DNA of 38,904 nucleotides from Psychrilyobacter piezotolerans (GCF_003391055.1 NZ_QUAJ01000026.1:1-38904), one strand, 5' to 3'. Numbered from the stretch's first letter, positions 1-8,849 are shown. Notes: generated by a model not told the origin, from the letters alone. Numbers and translations: made by a program.

Positions 1-2
1 AG

Positions 3-62
3 AGCCTAAAAGAAATAGTCGAAGCTATAGGAGGTCACACTAATCCACAGCGTCTATGTTAA
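3..62 (+). CDS. C-terminal end of an unidentified protein (cut by window edge)
   Basis: An open frame enters from the left edge and stops at TAA (60-62), giving the tail SLKEIVEAIGGHTNPQRLC. I do not recognise it. It lies directly upstream of the truncated LD-carboxypeptidase remnant, so it may belong to whatever (for example an insertion sequence) replaced that gene's 5' half. Too little is visible to name a family. Confidence 0.3.
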   Translation, partial: SLKEIVEAIGGHTNPQRLC

Positions 63-130
63 TTATATACTAAAAAATTAAATAAACTAGAAATAGTGCT
101 TTTATAGCTCTATTTCATTATACAAGGAGA

Positions 131-562
131 TTTAATGAGAACAATGGCTATAAATCATTGGGAAGTGGAAGGGCAGAGGGGAAAATAATAGGCGGTAATT
201 TATGCACGCTGAACCTGCTGCAGGGAACAGAATTTATGCCGGATTTAACGGATACAATCTTGTTTTTGGAAGATGATGGGATGACTTCACCTGAAACCTT
301 TGACAGAGACCTCCAGTCTCTGATCCACCAGCCGAATTTTGAAAAGGTCAGAGGGATAGTATTCGGAAGGTTTCAAATACAATCAAAGATGGAAGAAGGT
401 CTCCTTGAAAAAATAATAAATACAAAGGCAGAGTTAAAAAATATGCCGATTATTTATGATGCCGATTTTGGACATACCACTCCGCACCTTACCTTTCCTG
501 TAGGAGGTTATGCAGAGATCTCAGCAGGTGAAAATATAGAGATTATAATCAAAAAGCATTAG
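131..562 (+). pseudogene. 5'-truncated LD-carboxypeptidase / MccF-like (peptidase S66) C-terminal domain
   Basis: The frame encodes only the C-terminal domain of an S66 serine peptidase, the family that trims murein tetrapeptides (LdcA) or detoxifies microcin C (MccF). Family-like stretches are GRAEGKIIGGNLCTL, GTEFMPDL, ILFLEDDG and DADFGHTTPHLTFPVGG. The frame stays open back to about position 86, but family-like sequence (NENNGYKSLGSGRAEGK) begins only near 134. The N-terminal domain with the nucleophilic Ser is absent; its place is taken by unrelated sequence carrying another protein's tail (3-62). The TTG at 158 that could open a 134-aa ORF is inside the domain and is not a natural start. 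The His of the Ser-Glu-His triad is probably the one in DFGHTTPH. I read it as a dead remnant, not a small functional protein. Confidence 0.7.
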
Positions 563-612
563 ATAAGTACAGAAATCAATGGACATAATATAATAATAAG
601 GAGATTAATTCA

Positions 613-1401
613 ATGAAATTAATGGCTATTCACCATAAGGGTACAATTAAAGAATATTTAAACAGGCAAAAGCTTGGGAATTTTATATATCAATGTAATA
701 ATTTGGGAACACCGTTTTGGGAAAATACTCAATGGTATGGTTTATATGAAGAAGATCGGTTGATGGCAGTAGCCATGTTTGTTATCAAATATGATATTCC
801 GATTTTATTAGCCACATCATATTGTAAAACGGATTTTTATCAGGATGAATTATTTAAACAGCTCCGAATATTCCTGCCAAAGAAATTATACACTCACCTT
901 AACGCTGATACAGTAAGGAAATCTTTGGTAGAAGCAGAGGACATACAGGTGTGCAGGTATTACAACATGGAATTGACCGAAAGAAGTGAGGATAAAAAAA
1001 TTGACAGTGAGGCTGTCCAGCAGTTGAGTGAAAAAGATACTGAAGGCATTATAAATTTATTGGAGGAAAGTCATCCAGAGTACTTAGTAGACCATGAATT
1101 TATAAAAGGTGGATATTTTTGGGGAGTTAAGTCTGAAGGTAAGATAATAAGTTTAGCAGGGATAACGGCAAAATCAGAAGAGTTTAAAATAGTTTCAATA
1201 GGAAATATAACAACTCATCCGGACTATCGGCATACAGGATTATCTACAAAGACTGTAACAAGGTTAATGGATTATTTAGAACCCGATTTTAAAAAAATTG
1301 TGTTAAATGTAAAAGAAACAAATGAAACAGCTATTAAATTTTACAAAAAACTAGGGTTTAGTAAGATAGGTTTATTTGATGAAGTGATTTTTGATAAATA
1401 A
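613..1401 (+). CDS. GNAT-family N-acetyltransferase (two-domain)
   Basis: 262 aa with a clear Gcn5-related acetyltransferase fold in the C-terminal half (about residues 130-262). The acetyl-CoA loop lies in ITTHPDYRHTGLSTKTV (R/Q-x-x-G/A type), followed by LNVKETNETAIKFYKKLGF, the usual beta5-alpha4 signature. The first ~125 residues look like a degenerate second GNAT-like half with no acetyl-CoA motif. AAGGAG about 9 bp upstream of ATG 613 supports the start. Substrate unknown. It stands alone between the carboxypeptidase remnant and a repeat-containing gap. Family assignment is secure; role is not. Confidence 0.85.
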   Translation: MKLMAIHHKGTIKEYLNRQKLGNFIYQCNNLGTPFWENTQWYGLYEEDRLMAVAMFVIKYDIPILLATSYCKTDFYQDELFKQLRIFLPKKLYTHLNADTVRKSLVEAEDIQVCRYYNMELTERSEDKKIDSEAVQQLSEKDTEGIINLLEESHPEYLVDHEFIKGGYFWGVKSEGKIISLAGITAKSEEFKIVSIGNITTHPDYRHTGLSTKTVTRLMDYLEPDFKKIVLNVKETNETAIKFYKKLGFSKIGLFDEVIFDK

Positions 1402-1487
1402 AAAGATTATATAAACATAGAACTTTGAGAAAATGAGATAAAGAGACTTGCTAAGAGGTCATTTTTGAGGTTAAAAACTCTTTTTTT

Positions 1488-1692
1488 AGATGTTCCCTAG
1501 CTTCTCAGTAAATATTTTACTCAGTCGCCCAACGGAATAAGTTCCGCAGTATAACGAGGACTGTAGCTATAAAAAGACGGACATTACCTTTGACTTACTC
1601 AAATAACATCATTTAGAAAAAGTGAGCTTTTCTTTGGTTCGTTTCTTTTGCTCATCAAAAGAAATGAACCCAGTTAAGGATGGAATCCTTAG
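1488..1692 (+). repeat. Dispersed structured repeat, copy A
   Basis: About 205 bp filling the 1402-1804 gap. Its reverse complement recurs at 16911-17116 at high identity, and a diverged copy lies at 20790-20986. Shared blocks include AGATGTT at the left end, AATAAGTTCCGCAGT, AACGAGGACTG, ACATCATTTAGAAAAAGT and CCAGTTAAGGATGG at the right. It carries two hairpins: a 15-bp stem (1636-1650 with 1656-1670) whose sequence differs completely between copies, and a small stem AAGGAT-GGA-ATCCTT (1676-1690) that covaries in copy C. No coding frame is apparent. The rest of the gap holds nothing I recognise. Confidence 0.8.
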
Positions 1693-1804
1693 GTCTTTTT
1701 TACAAGTAGCAACTTAGGTTATACAGTAATTACTGATATGAAAAATAGATTTTATGAAGGATTAATATCTGAAAAAAATAAAAAGTTTCTTGAAGGAGTA
1801 AATA

Positions 1805-2326
1805 ATGGCAAATACTAGATTGATTAAACCAGATAAAAATTATAAAAATGCTTTTTTGACCTATGTTGAGGAAATAAAAAAGAGCGGATCAGAAACATAT
1901 GAATTATATAAAAATGCAGAAATAGATTTTAAATTATATGTAGATGAATTAAAAAATACTGAATTGGGGATTGGGTTACCCAATGGCTGGGTTCCCTGCA
2001 GCAGTTACTGGCTTGTTGATTCAAAAGATGAAGTTCTTGGGGTTATAAGGATTCGTCATAGAGTAGACAGCGATTATCTGCAAACCATCGGTCATATAGG
2101 TTATGAAATTAAAATGACTCGAAGAAGAGAGGGCAACGGGAATCAAATTTTAAAGATGGGATTATTAGAAGCCGGTAAGATGGGGATCAATAATTTATTA
2201 ATTACTTGTGATGAGGGAAATATTGGTTCAGTTCGAATCATTGAAAAGAATAATGGTAAATTAAAATCTTCATTTATAGATTCAGATACAGGAGAGAGAG
2301 TATTACAATATATTGTCAAATTGTAA
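1805..2326 (+). CDS. GNAT-family acetyltransferase (COG3981-like)
   Basis: 173 aa resembling the predicted acetyltransferases that open with a Tyr-rich helical region and then a GNAT core: GWVPCSSYWLVDS, EVLGVIRIRHRV, HIGYEIKMTRRREGNGNQILKMGLLEA (acetyl-CoA pyrophosphate loop RREGNGNQ) and LLITCDEGNIGSVRIIEKNNG. The start ATG 1805 has GAAGGAG 6 bp upstream. Length is normal for the family. Substrate unknown. It follows repeat copy A and is the first of a run of co-directional small enzymes through 6.0 kb. Confidence 0.85.
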   Translation: MANTRLIKPDKNYKNAFLTYVEEIKKSGSETYELYKNAEIDFKLYVDELKNTELGIGLPNGWVPCSSYWLVDSKDEVLGVIRIRHRVDSDYLQTIGHIGYEIKMTRRREGNGNQILKMGLLEAGKMGINNLLITCDEGNIGSVRIIEKNNGKLKSSFIDSDTGERVLQYIVKL

Positions 2327-2368
2327 GGTGCGATTAAAATTACAAATATTAGTTACAAGGAGGGGTTG

Positions 2369-3016
2369 ATGAAGTATAAATATATTTTATTTGATCTGGA
2401 TGGGACTCTTACGGATCCGGGAGTCGGGATAACAAAAGCAGTACAATATGCATTGAAAAAAAATAATATAATAGAAGAATCGTTGAGCACTTTGGAAATT
2501 TTTATAGGCCCACCGTTAAAAGATTCATTTATGGAGTTTTATTCCTTCGATGAAAAGATGATCTCAGATTCAATCAAATATTTCAGGGAATATTTCAGAA
2601 AAAATGGGATATTTGAAAATGAAGTTTATTCTGGGATTCTGGATCTGTTAGGGGAATTAAAAAACAGGGGTTGTAAAATTGCAGTTGCAACATCTAAGCC
2701 TACAGTATTTGCTAATACTGTTTTAAAGCATTTTGGAATGATGGAATATTTTGACCTGATAGTGGGAAGCAACTTAGATGGAACCCTTGGGAATAAGGCA
2801 GAAATAATTAATCGTGCAATCGAGAATTTAAAAATAAAAAATTTGAAAGAAACTATTATGATCGGCGACAGAAAATACGATATTATTGGAGCAGAAAAAA
2901 ATAATATAGATTCAATTGGAGTCTTATACGGCTATGGCAGTTTAGAAGAATTAGAGGCGGCCAATCCGACGTATATTGTAGATTCTATAAGCCAGTTAAA
3001 TGAACTGCTGACCTAG
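2369..3016 (+). CDS. HAD-superfamily phosphatase, phosphoglycolate-phosphatase-like
   Basis: 215 aa. HAD motif I is FDLDGTLTD (nucleophile Asp near residue 9), motif II is the Thr-Ser of VATSKPT, a helical cap lies between them, and motif IV is MIGDRKYDIIGAE. The sequence DPGVGITKAVQYALKK after motif I is typical of the Gph/PGP subgroup, which clears 2-phosphoglycolate or similar small phosphates. I place the start at ATG 2369, five bases after AAGGAGG; an in-frame TTG at 2366 is too close to the ribosome site. The gene is followed 28 bp later by mtnN and may share its transcript. Exact substrate cannot be read from sequence. Confidence 0.85.
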   Translation: MKYKYILFDLDGTLTDPGVGITKAVQYALKKNNIIEESLSTLEIFIGPPLKDSFMEFYSFDEKMISDSIKYFREYFRKNGIFENEVYSGILDLLGELKNRGCKIAVATSKPTVFANTVLKHFGMMEYFDLIVGSNLDGTLGNKAEIINRAIENLKIKNLKETIMIGDRKYDIIGAEKNNIDSIGVLYGYGSLEELEAANPTYIVDSISQLNELLT

Positions 3017-3044
3017 CTCTATAAAATTTAAGGAGTAAGAAAAT

Positions 3045-3731
3045 ATGAAAAGAATTGGAATAATCGGTGCTATGGATATAGAAATTGAATTGTTATTAGG
3101 CAGGATAGAGCTGCAGAGGAAAGAAAAGATCGCAGGCTTTGTATTTCACCTGGGTAAATTATGTGGAAAAGACGTGATTATAACATCCTGCGGGGTAGGA
3201 AAAGTAAATGCAGCTTCCTGCACCCAGATATTAATCAGTAAATTAGGAGTAGATGGTATTATAAATACCGGCATTGCTGGAGGACTGCATGAAGATGTTG
3301 AAGTCTGTGATGTGGTTATCTCCAGGGATGTGACCCATCATGATGTAAGAAAAAAGCAGATGAAAAATTGGTTTCCTCATCAGGAATATTTTGAAGGGGA
3401 CAGGAAATTAATTGAAGCTGCAGAGAAAGCTTTTGAAAATAGTGATGTGATAAATAGTTCTTGTCATTTGGGAAGAATTGTAAGCGGGGAATGTTTTGTA
3501 GATGATACTCAGTTAAAAGAACAGATTATAGAAGGGTATTCACCCCATTGTGTGGAGATGGAGGGGTCTGCCATCGGGCATGTGGCTCATATAAATGATG
3601 TGCCTTTCGTTGTAATAAGAAGTATCTCGGATAAAGCTGATGAAGAAGCTTCGGTCAGTACGAAAGAATTTGAGAAAATTACGGCACAAAATTCAGCAGC
3701 AGTAGTCATGAATATGATGAAAATATTGTAA
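3045..3731 (+). CDS. mtnN: 5'-methylthioadenosine / S-adenosylhomocysteine nucleosidase
   Basis: 228 aa. Cleaves adenine from methylthioadenosine and S-adenosylhomocysteine, the salvage step after polyamine/autoinducer synthesis and after SAM-dependent methylation. The family N-terminus IGIIGAMDIEIE carries the equivalent of E. coli Glu12 (Glu13 here). Other signatures are TSCGVGKVNAA, NTGIAGGL, the ribose-binding VEMEGSAIGH (Glu171-Met172-Glu173) and the catalytic Asp196 in RSISDKAD. Full family length. The start ATG 3045 follows AAGGAG. A cytosolic dimer is expected from the family. Confidence 0.95.
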   Translation: MKRIGIIGAMDIEIELLLGRIELQRKEKIAGFVFHLGKLCGKDVIITSCGVGKVNAASCTQILISKLGVDGIINTGIAGGLHEDVEVCDVVISRDVTHHDVRKKQMKNWFPHQEYFEGDRKLIEAAEKAFENSDVINSSCHLGRIVSGECFVDDTQLKEQIIEGYSPHCVEMEGSAIGHVAHINDVPFVVIRSISDKADEEASVSTKEFEKITAQNSAAVVMNMMKIL

Positions 3732-3757
3732 AAATAAATTTTTAAGGTGGGCTAGTC

Positions 3758-4330
3758 ATGAATACTAAATATAGAGAGATATTAAGAGAGGTAATCCCGG
3801 CAATAGTATTTATGGTGATATATAAATACCTTTCATTTTCATGGGCAGTTTTAAGTAGTTTTGGAATAGGGTCAATAATATATATGAAAGAATATCTTAA
3901 ACTTAAGAAGTTGAAACCCTTTAGTTATTTAGGTATATTTTCTTTGGTGACTCAGACAATAATGAGTTTTGTTTTTAAAAATCCTAAAGTATACTATGTA
4001 TATCCATTGATCTCCAATTCGGTGTATGCACTTATATTCGGGGTGTCGCTCATAAGAAAAAAAGATATTGTTTCTTATTTGGCCAGAGACCTATGTGAAA
4101 GAGAGGAGGATTTTTATATTCTTAAGCCGGCATTTAGAAAGGTGACCATCATGTGGTTTATCTTTTATGTCTTGAAGGTTATTATAAAGGGGTTTGGATT
4201 GATGAATTGGTCATTTGATACTTTGTATTATGTAAACTTTGTTTTGGGAACACCGATAACTCTATATCTTATTTGGTACAGTTTTAGTTATCCGGGAAAA
4301 TATTATAAACGAGTTCAAAAAATAAATTAA
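3758..4330 (+). CDS. Conserved polytopic membrane protein (VC0807/DUF3159-like)
   Basis: 190 aa with about five to six hydrophobic segments: residues ~11-45, 56-75, 82-97, 128-146 and 158-178. The layout, with a Lys-rich loop 'KKLKKLKPFSYLG' after the second segment and a C-terminal YSFSYPGKYY, resembles the small VC0807-type membrane proteins of unknown function. The start ATG 3758 has AAGGTGGG upstream. It sits 26 bp after mtnN on the same strand. No catalytic motif is visible; function unknown. Confidence 0.7.
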   Translation: MNTKYREILREVIPAIVFMVIYKYLSFSWAVLSSFGIGSIIYMKEYLKLKKLKPFSYLGIFSLVTQTIMSFVFKNPKVYYVYPLISNSVYALIFGVSLIRKKDIVSYLARDLCEREEDFYILKPAFRKVTIMWFIFYVLKVIIKGFGLMNWSFDTLYYVNFVLGTPITLYLIWYSFSYPGKYYKRVQKIN

Positions 4331-4420
4331 ACTCAGTAAAACTTTGTTTTTTTTAAGGGTTACAATGTCGTGAAAGTTCAATTTTTTGTTATATTAAAGA
4401 AAAGTAAGATGGAGGAAGTA

Positions 4421-5017
4421 ATGATAAAAAATATAGTTTTTGACCTGGGAATGGTATTGATTAAATTTAATCCGAAAGAATTTTTGGAAATAAACAACTA
4501 TGAGAAAAAAGATGAAATTATGGAATATATATTTGGGCATGAGGACTGGCTGAAACTGGACAGGGGGACCCTGACTGAAAAAGAACTGGCAGAAAAACTA
4601 GATGAAAATGGAAATTTTACCTACGACGAGGTAATGGAGATTATGAAAATAAGAAAAGATATTATGATTCCATTTGATTTTAATAAGGAGATCCCCAAGG
4701 AGCTCAAAGAAAAAGGTTACAACCTCTATATCCTGTCAAATTTTCCAAAAATTCCTTTTGAGGAGATAAGGGAAAGAGATGAGTTTTTTGGTTATTTTGA
4801 TGGAGGTGTTGTTTCTGCCTATGTAAAGCATCTGAAACCTGAAAAAGCTATCTATGAAACCCTTTTGACAAATTATTCTTTAAATCCAGAGGAGACCCTT
4901 TTTATAGACGATAAATTAGAAAATATAAGGTCAGCTGAAGAACTTGGAATATCCGGAGTGCATTTAAAAACTCCGGAGTCTTTAAAAGAAAAACTTAAAG
5001 AATTAGGCTTGCTGTAA
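4421..5017 (+). CDS. HAD-superfamily hydrolase, YihX-like (subfamily IA)
   Basis: 198 aa. Motif I is IVFDLGMVLI, motif II LSNFPK, motif III KPEKAIYE and motif IV FIDDKLENIRSAEELG, as in YihX/YuxF-type phosphatases (sugar phosphates, FMN). The frame is open back to GTG 4370, but ATG 4421, preceded by TGGAGGAAG, places the start directly before the conserved 'IKNIVFDLG' as in homologs, so I prefer it. The position usually occupied by Gly in FDLGGVL is Met here, which is tolerated in the family. Substrate unknown. Confidence 0.85.
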   Translation: MIKNIVFDLGMVLIKFNPKEFLEINNYEKKDEIMEYIFGHEDWLKLDRGTLTEKELAEKLDENGNFTYDEVMEIMKIRKDIMIPFDFNKEIPKELKEKGYNLYILSNFPKIPFEEIRERDEFFGYFDGGVVSAYVKHLKPEKAIYETLLTNYSLNPEETLFIDDKLENIRSAEELGISGVHLKTPESLKEKLKELGLL

Positions 5018-5043
5018 AAGAAATTGGAAGAAGGAGAAAAAAT

Positions 5044-5574
5044 ATGGAAAATATAACTATTGAAATGATATCAAAATCACATGCAGAAGAACTGTTAAAA
5101 TTTGAGAGGGAAAACAGAGATTTTTTTGAAGTGAATTTACCCCCCAGGGCAGATGAATATTACTGTTTAGAAAATCTTCAGAAAATTTTGGATGAAATTA
5201 TAATGGAGCAGGAAGATGGACTTTGCTATATGTATTTAATTAGAAATGAGTCCAATGAAATAATAGGTAGAGTAAATTTATTTTCAGTTATAAGGGGAAT
5301 ACTTCAAAAAGCTGAGATAGGGTATAGGATTGGGGAAGAATATAATGGGTGCGGATATGCAACTAAAGCGGTTAAACTGGTCATTGACAAGGCTTTCAAT
5401 GAGCATAATCTGCATAGAATTGAAGCTGGGACCTCTCCGGCTAATATCGGCTCACAAATAGTTTTAATAAAAAATGGATTTGAATTTATCGGTAGAACAA
5501 GGCAGGTTATTAATATAAATGAAAAGTGGGAAGACGGGATAATTTTTGAAAAGATTAATGACATTAAAAATTAA
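5044..5574 (+). CDS. RimJ/RimL-type GNAT acetyltransferase
   Basis: 176 aa matching the family that acetylates protein N-termini (ribosomal S5/L12) or related amines. Visible signatures are the N-terminal HAEELLKFERENRDFF, IIGRVNLFSV, the core EIGYRIGEEYNGCGYATKAV (acetyl-CoA loop) and HRIEAGTSPANIGSQIVLIKNGFEFIG split across the last two elements. AAGGAG precedes ATG 5044. It is 26 bp after the HAD gene, so co-transcription is plausible. The specific acceptor cannot be inferred. Confidence 0.88.
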   Translation: MENITIEMISKSHAEELLKFERENRDFFEVNLPPRADEYYCLENLQKILDEIIMEQEDGLCYMYLIRNESNEIIGRVNLFSVIRGILQKAEIGYRIGEEYNGCGYATKAVKLVIDKAFNEHNLHRIEAGTSPANIGSQIVLIKNGFEFIGRTRQVININEKWEDGIIFEKINDIKN

Positions 5575-5600
5575 ATTTGTTTATAAATGGGGGGATAATC

Positions 5601-6044
5601 ATGGTTGAAATTTTTGATATTTCTTATGCTGAGGTTGAAATAATCAGGGATCTTTGGGAAAAAAACAGGCAGTATCACGAGAAAAATTCAGAATATTTTA
5701 AGGAGTCATATCATTTGATCAGGTTTGATGAAAGAATACAGGCTTTCAGCGGATTCAATGAGGAGAATATGAAAATAAGTGTTGTCAAAAATAAAGATGA
5801 ATATATTGGGTATTGTATATCGGTGATAGATGGCAGGAAAGGGGAACTTGAAACTCTCCATGTGGATGAAACTCATAGGGAGAAAGGTCTTGGAAGAGAA
5901 CTTGTGGATAAGCATCTGCAGTGGATGGATCAAAAAAAATGTCAAGCAATCGGGGTGACGGTATCCCAGGAAAATGAAACAGCCATAGGATTTTATAAAA
6001 AGCTTGGATTCTATCCGAATACCCTCTATATGCAAAAAAAATAG
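5601..6044 (+). CDS. GNAT-family acetyltransferase
   Basis: 147 aa single GNAT domain: YIGYCISVIDGRKGELETLHVDETHREKG is divided between beta4 and the acetyl-CoA loop (REKGLGREL), followed by GVTVSQENETAIGFYKKLGFYP. The frame opens at TTG 5577, but ATG 5601 behind a GGGGGGAT ribosome site gives the better start. It is the fourth GNAT gene within 5.5 kb, all co-directional, with little sequence similarity to one another outside the fold, so this is not a recent tandem duplication. It ends at a strong convergent terminator. Confidence 0.87.
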   Translation: MVEIFDISYAEVEIIRDLWEKNRQYHEKNSEYFKESYHLIRFDERIQAFSGFNEENMKISVVKNKDEYIGYCISVIDGRKGELETLHVDETHREKGLGRELVDKHLQWMDQKKCQAIGVTVSQENETAIGFYKKLGFYPNTLYMQKK

Positions 6045-6045
6045 A

Positions 6046-6088
6046 AAAGTGGTCAAAATCTTTTATTTATAAAGACTTTGACCATTTT
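6046..6088. terminator. Bidirectional intrinsic terminator
   Basis: Inverted repeat AAAGTGGTCAAAATCTTTTA / ATAAAGACTTTGACCATTTT around a 3-nt loop, with A and T runs on both sides. It lies between the convergent GNAT gene (ends 6044) and the EAL protein gene (ends 6093), so it serves both strands. Confidence 0.85.
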
Positions 6089-6092
6089 AATT

Positions 6093-8027
6093 TTATTCGT
6101 CCTTTAAATTTATGAGGTAGGTGTTGTTTTTTAAGTTATTTAGAACGACTTCTAATTTTTCCGGTTTACCGAAATAATATCCCTGGAAAACATTAATTCC
6201 TATTTCCCTTAAGAAATCCACCTCTTTCTTCTCCTCAACCCCTTCTACGACAACCTTTAAACCCAAATTACCCCCCAATTCAGTAACGGCTTTGATAATC
6301 TTCATATTTTCAGAACCCTCAAACAGATGGAGGACAAATGAACGGTCAATTTTTAGAGTGGTTACCGGCAGCTTTGATAAATAGGAAAGGGAAGAATATC
6401 CGGTTCCAAAATCATCGATCAGACAGTCTACTCCTAGTTTTTTTAAAATTTTAATTTTTTTTACGGATTCCTCTATATTTGTGATAAAGTTTTCTTCGGT
6501 CAATTCGAACTCTATACCGTCTAAATCATCATATTTATTCATCATTTCTTCTAAAAAGAACTCTTTATTGAAGTGGTTGGGAGATATATTTAAAGATACC
6601 TTTGTTTTCAACAGCTGAATATCTTTTTTTACCTGTTTGATTAAGAACTCGGTAAGGGAGATTATCAAGGATGAATTTTCGGCTATATGAATGAATGCCC
6701 CTGGCAGGATCATTCCTTTCTCTTTATGGTTCCATCTCATAAGGGCTTCAAATTCTATATTTCTGGTTGTAACATCTATCTTTGGCTGATAATATACCTC
6801 AAATTCATTTTCGTGGAGTCCCCTCTGGATGTCAAGTTCTATAACAGCCACTTCCTTTTTATCGTTCCCTTTTTCAAATCGGAGTTTTTCAAATAAAACC
6901 CTTAACATGGCATTTAAAGTTATTTCATTATCCCATTCTAAAAATACTTTCCGTACAGTCATATGGAGTTTCCTTTTTTTACCAAAATCATATTTTTTTA
7001 GAAACATATCAAACCTTTTTTTGAACTCTTTTATATCCCCGCCATCTAAAGGTTCTGTAACAGCAACTAAAAACTGATCCCCGTTCAATCTTACTATCTT
7101 ATCGGTTTCTCTGAAAGTCAGCTTTAATATTTCTGCCAGTTTTTTTATCATACTGTCGCCGACTGTTGTTCCAAACTCCTCATTGATGTAGCTCATATCC
7201 ATGATATCAAATAAGGCTAAAAACATTTTTTTATTTTCCAGAGGCAGCTGTTTGATTATCTCCTCTAGCTGTTCCAACCCTTTTTCCCTCTTTAAAACAC
7301 CGGTAAGTTTATCAAAATTCATATTTTCAAGCAAAATTTTTTGAAGGGTGTTTTGTTTTTTTATATTAGCGAAGACAGTAACCAGAGATGCTACCAATAC
7401 TATTGAAATTAATAGAGTATATATTGTCAGAGTAAAGAGCCCACTGATTATAGATTTCTTTAAATTAGGTATAGTTGTGTCAGCACCTGCTATATATCTT
7501 CGGCCGTCCTTTGAGGTCAGCATGAGGTATACAGATCTGTAGCTCCCAAGATCATCGGAACTGTTGATATAATAAACATCTTTAGTGTTAAATGCTTGAA
7601 TGGTCTCATGGATGGAATCATCTTCTATCTCTTCAAAAGTAAGCCAGTAAAGTTTGCTTATATTTTTATTTTTTATATATTCATAATATTCATAGCCGCC
7701 ACCGATGGAAGTATAGGTAGGCATACCATCTTCAATTATAATAGTATAGAGATAATCAACGTTGTTTATCTCTGCTAATTTTGTAATTTTTTCAGAAGTT
7801 TCTAAAATTTCTTCACGGGTATACGAAGTTTTATCCATTCCATAGAAGTTATAATCTTCTTGCAATAGATATTCTAAATTTTTAGCAGCTCTATAAAGAT
7901 TATCATCTATTTTTTTAATCTCACCTTTATATATTGAATTTCCCTTATAAAATAAGAATAAAAATATTACAATAAATAAAAAAAAATATATATATATATT
8001 TTTAATTTTAAATTTTTGAAATTTCAT
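6093..8027 (-). CDS. Membrane c-di-GMP phosphodiesterase (periplasmic sensor, degenerate GGDEF, EAL)
   Basis: 644 aa. Transmembrane segments at about 11-28 and 193-220 bracket a ~165-residue extracytoplasmic sensor region that I cannot name (Cache-like size). A GGDEF-family domain follows (about 235-390), but its signature is NGDQF (315-319), so cyclase activity is unlikely; such domains often bind GTP and regulate. The EAL domain (about 398-635) keeps its catalytic set: E427-A-L, N480, ELTE at 508-511, D538-D539 in IDDFGTGYSS, K559 in LKIDRSF, E595 in VEGVE and Q615. It should hydrolyse c-di-GMP to pGpG at the inner membrane. An AAGGAGG site precedes the start. A c-di-GMP riboswitch lies at 16.7 kb and a cyclase gene at 31.6 kb. 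Confidence 0.93.
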   Translation of the reverse strand: MKFQKFKIKNIYIYFFLFIVIFLFLFYKGNSIYKGEIKKIDDNLYRAAKNLEYLLQEDYNFYGMDKTSYTREEILETSEKITKLAEINNVDYLYTIIIEDGMPTYTSIGGGYEYYEYIKNKNISKLYWLTFEEIEDDSIHETIQAFNTKDVYYINSSDDLGSYRSVYLMLTSKDGRRYIAGADTTIPNLKKSIISGLFTLTIYTLLISIVLVASLVTVFANIKKQNTLQKILLENMNFDKLTGVLKREKGLEQLEEIIKQLPLENKKMFLALFDIMDMSYINEEFGTTVGDSMIKKLAEILKLTFRETDKIVRLNGDQFLVAVTEPLDGGDIKEFKKRFDMFLKKYDFGKKRKLHMTVRKVFLEWDNEITLNAMLRVLFEKLRFEKGNDKKEVAVIELDIQRGLHENEFEVYYQPKIDVTTRNIEFEALMRWNHKEKGMILPGAFIHIAENSSLIISLTEFLIKQVKKDIQLLKTKVSLNISPNHFNKEFFLEEMMNKYDDLDGIEFELTEENFITNIEESVKKIKILKKLGVDCLIDDFGTGYSSLSYLSKLPVTTLKIDRSFVLHLFEGSENMKIIKAVTELGGNLGLKVVVEGVEEKKEVDFLREIGINVFQGYYFGKPEKLEVVLNNLKNNTYLINLKDE

Positions 8028-8173
8028 AAGGGGACCTCCTTGATAAGATATAGATGTTTACCTTCTTTATAACTACTGAAATTTAACGGATTTCCTTTTT
8101 CTATTGGTCAAATAATACTAAAATTATAAATTTTCATAAAACATCAGTGGGTAAATTTATCTGCATAATTACA

Positions 8174-8203
8174 TTAAAAAATACCCCATGGGGTATTTTT
8201 TAA
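8174..8203. terminator. Intrinsic terminator, perfect palindrome
   Basis: A perfect 30-bp palindrome centred on ATACCCCATGGGGTAT with A6/T6 flanks. It sits 15 bp downstream of the flavodoxin stop (minus strand). The 8028-8173 stretch upstream of the EAL gene shows no ORF and presumably holds that gene's promoter. Confidence 0.85.
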
Positions 8204-8217
8204 TGAATTAAATATGA

Positions 8218-8703
8218 CTATAATGTTTCCATTATATTTTCTGCCCATTTTTTTACTTTCTCAATATTTTCATCGGTGTTGTTTTTTAGTGGATCTTTGA
8301 AATCGATCTCTCCTAAAATCTCATTGTCTTTTAATACTTCTTTCATATGATCGAATATTTTTCCTTTTGCCCCTCCGTGACAGCAGAATAATGCTATTTT
8401 CTTACCGGATAATAAATGTGCGGAAAAAAAAGTATTTAAGGCCGGAGCATATGACCAAGCCCATACAGGTGTACCGATGAATAAAACATCATAACTATCG
8501 ACGTCTTTATCCAGAGGGAGTAATTCCGGCTGTTCATGCATCATTACTGCTTTCCCGCCCCATACGTATTTCATAATTCCTTTTGATTTCAAGTCCTCTT
8601 TTGGTTTTAATTCCAAAATGTCTGCACCTATTGTTTGGGCTATATTTTCAGCTATTAATTTTGTATCACCTTCAAATGAATAAAAAATCACAATTTTTTT
8701 CAT
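8218..8703 (-). CDS. Flavodoxin-family protein
   Basis: 161 aa. The N-terminal FMN phosphate loop is IVIFYSFEGDTKLIAENIA, followed by DVLFIGTPVWAWSYAPALNTFF and IALFCCHGGAKG, the three flavin-contacting loops of flavodoxin-like proteins. Members carry low-potential electrons or act as NAD(P)H/quinone oxidoreductase-like modules. Gene ends at a strong terminator and has its own GGAGG ribosome site, so it is probably monocistronic. The partner enzyme is not evident from neighbours. Confidence 0.9.
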   Translation of the reverse strand: MKKIVIFYSFEGDTKLIAENIAQTIGADILELKPKEDLKSKGIMKYVWGGKAVMMHEQPELLPLDKDVDSYDVLFIGTPVWAWSYAPALNTFFSAHLLSGKKIALFCCHGGAKGKIFDHMKEVLKDNEILGEIDFKDPLKNNTDENIEKVKKWAENIMETL

Positions 8704-8849
8704 AGGTCTTCCTCCTCATACCATAATTTAATATGTTGCCGCTATATATTTTGATTTTTAAATATACCTCTAATAAATACTTCATTATAAAATTACCCTT
8801 GTCAACTAAATATATAAATTTTGGCTCCATAATAAAAAAATATGAAGGA

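Noticed and set aside
1738-1818. 26-aa frame MKNRFYEG... before the 1805 GNAT gene
   Set aside because: No ribosome site, and it overlaps the Shine-Dalgarno sequence and start of the real gene; could be a chance frame in AT-rich DNA.
613-6044. Integron-like cassette array suggested by successive GNAT/HAD genes
   Set aside because: No attC-like inverted repeats between the genes and no integrase; spacing is ordinary for an operon-rich region.
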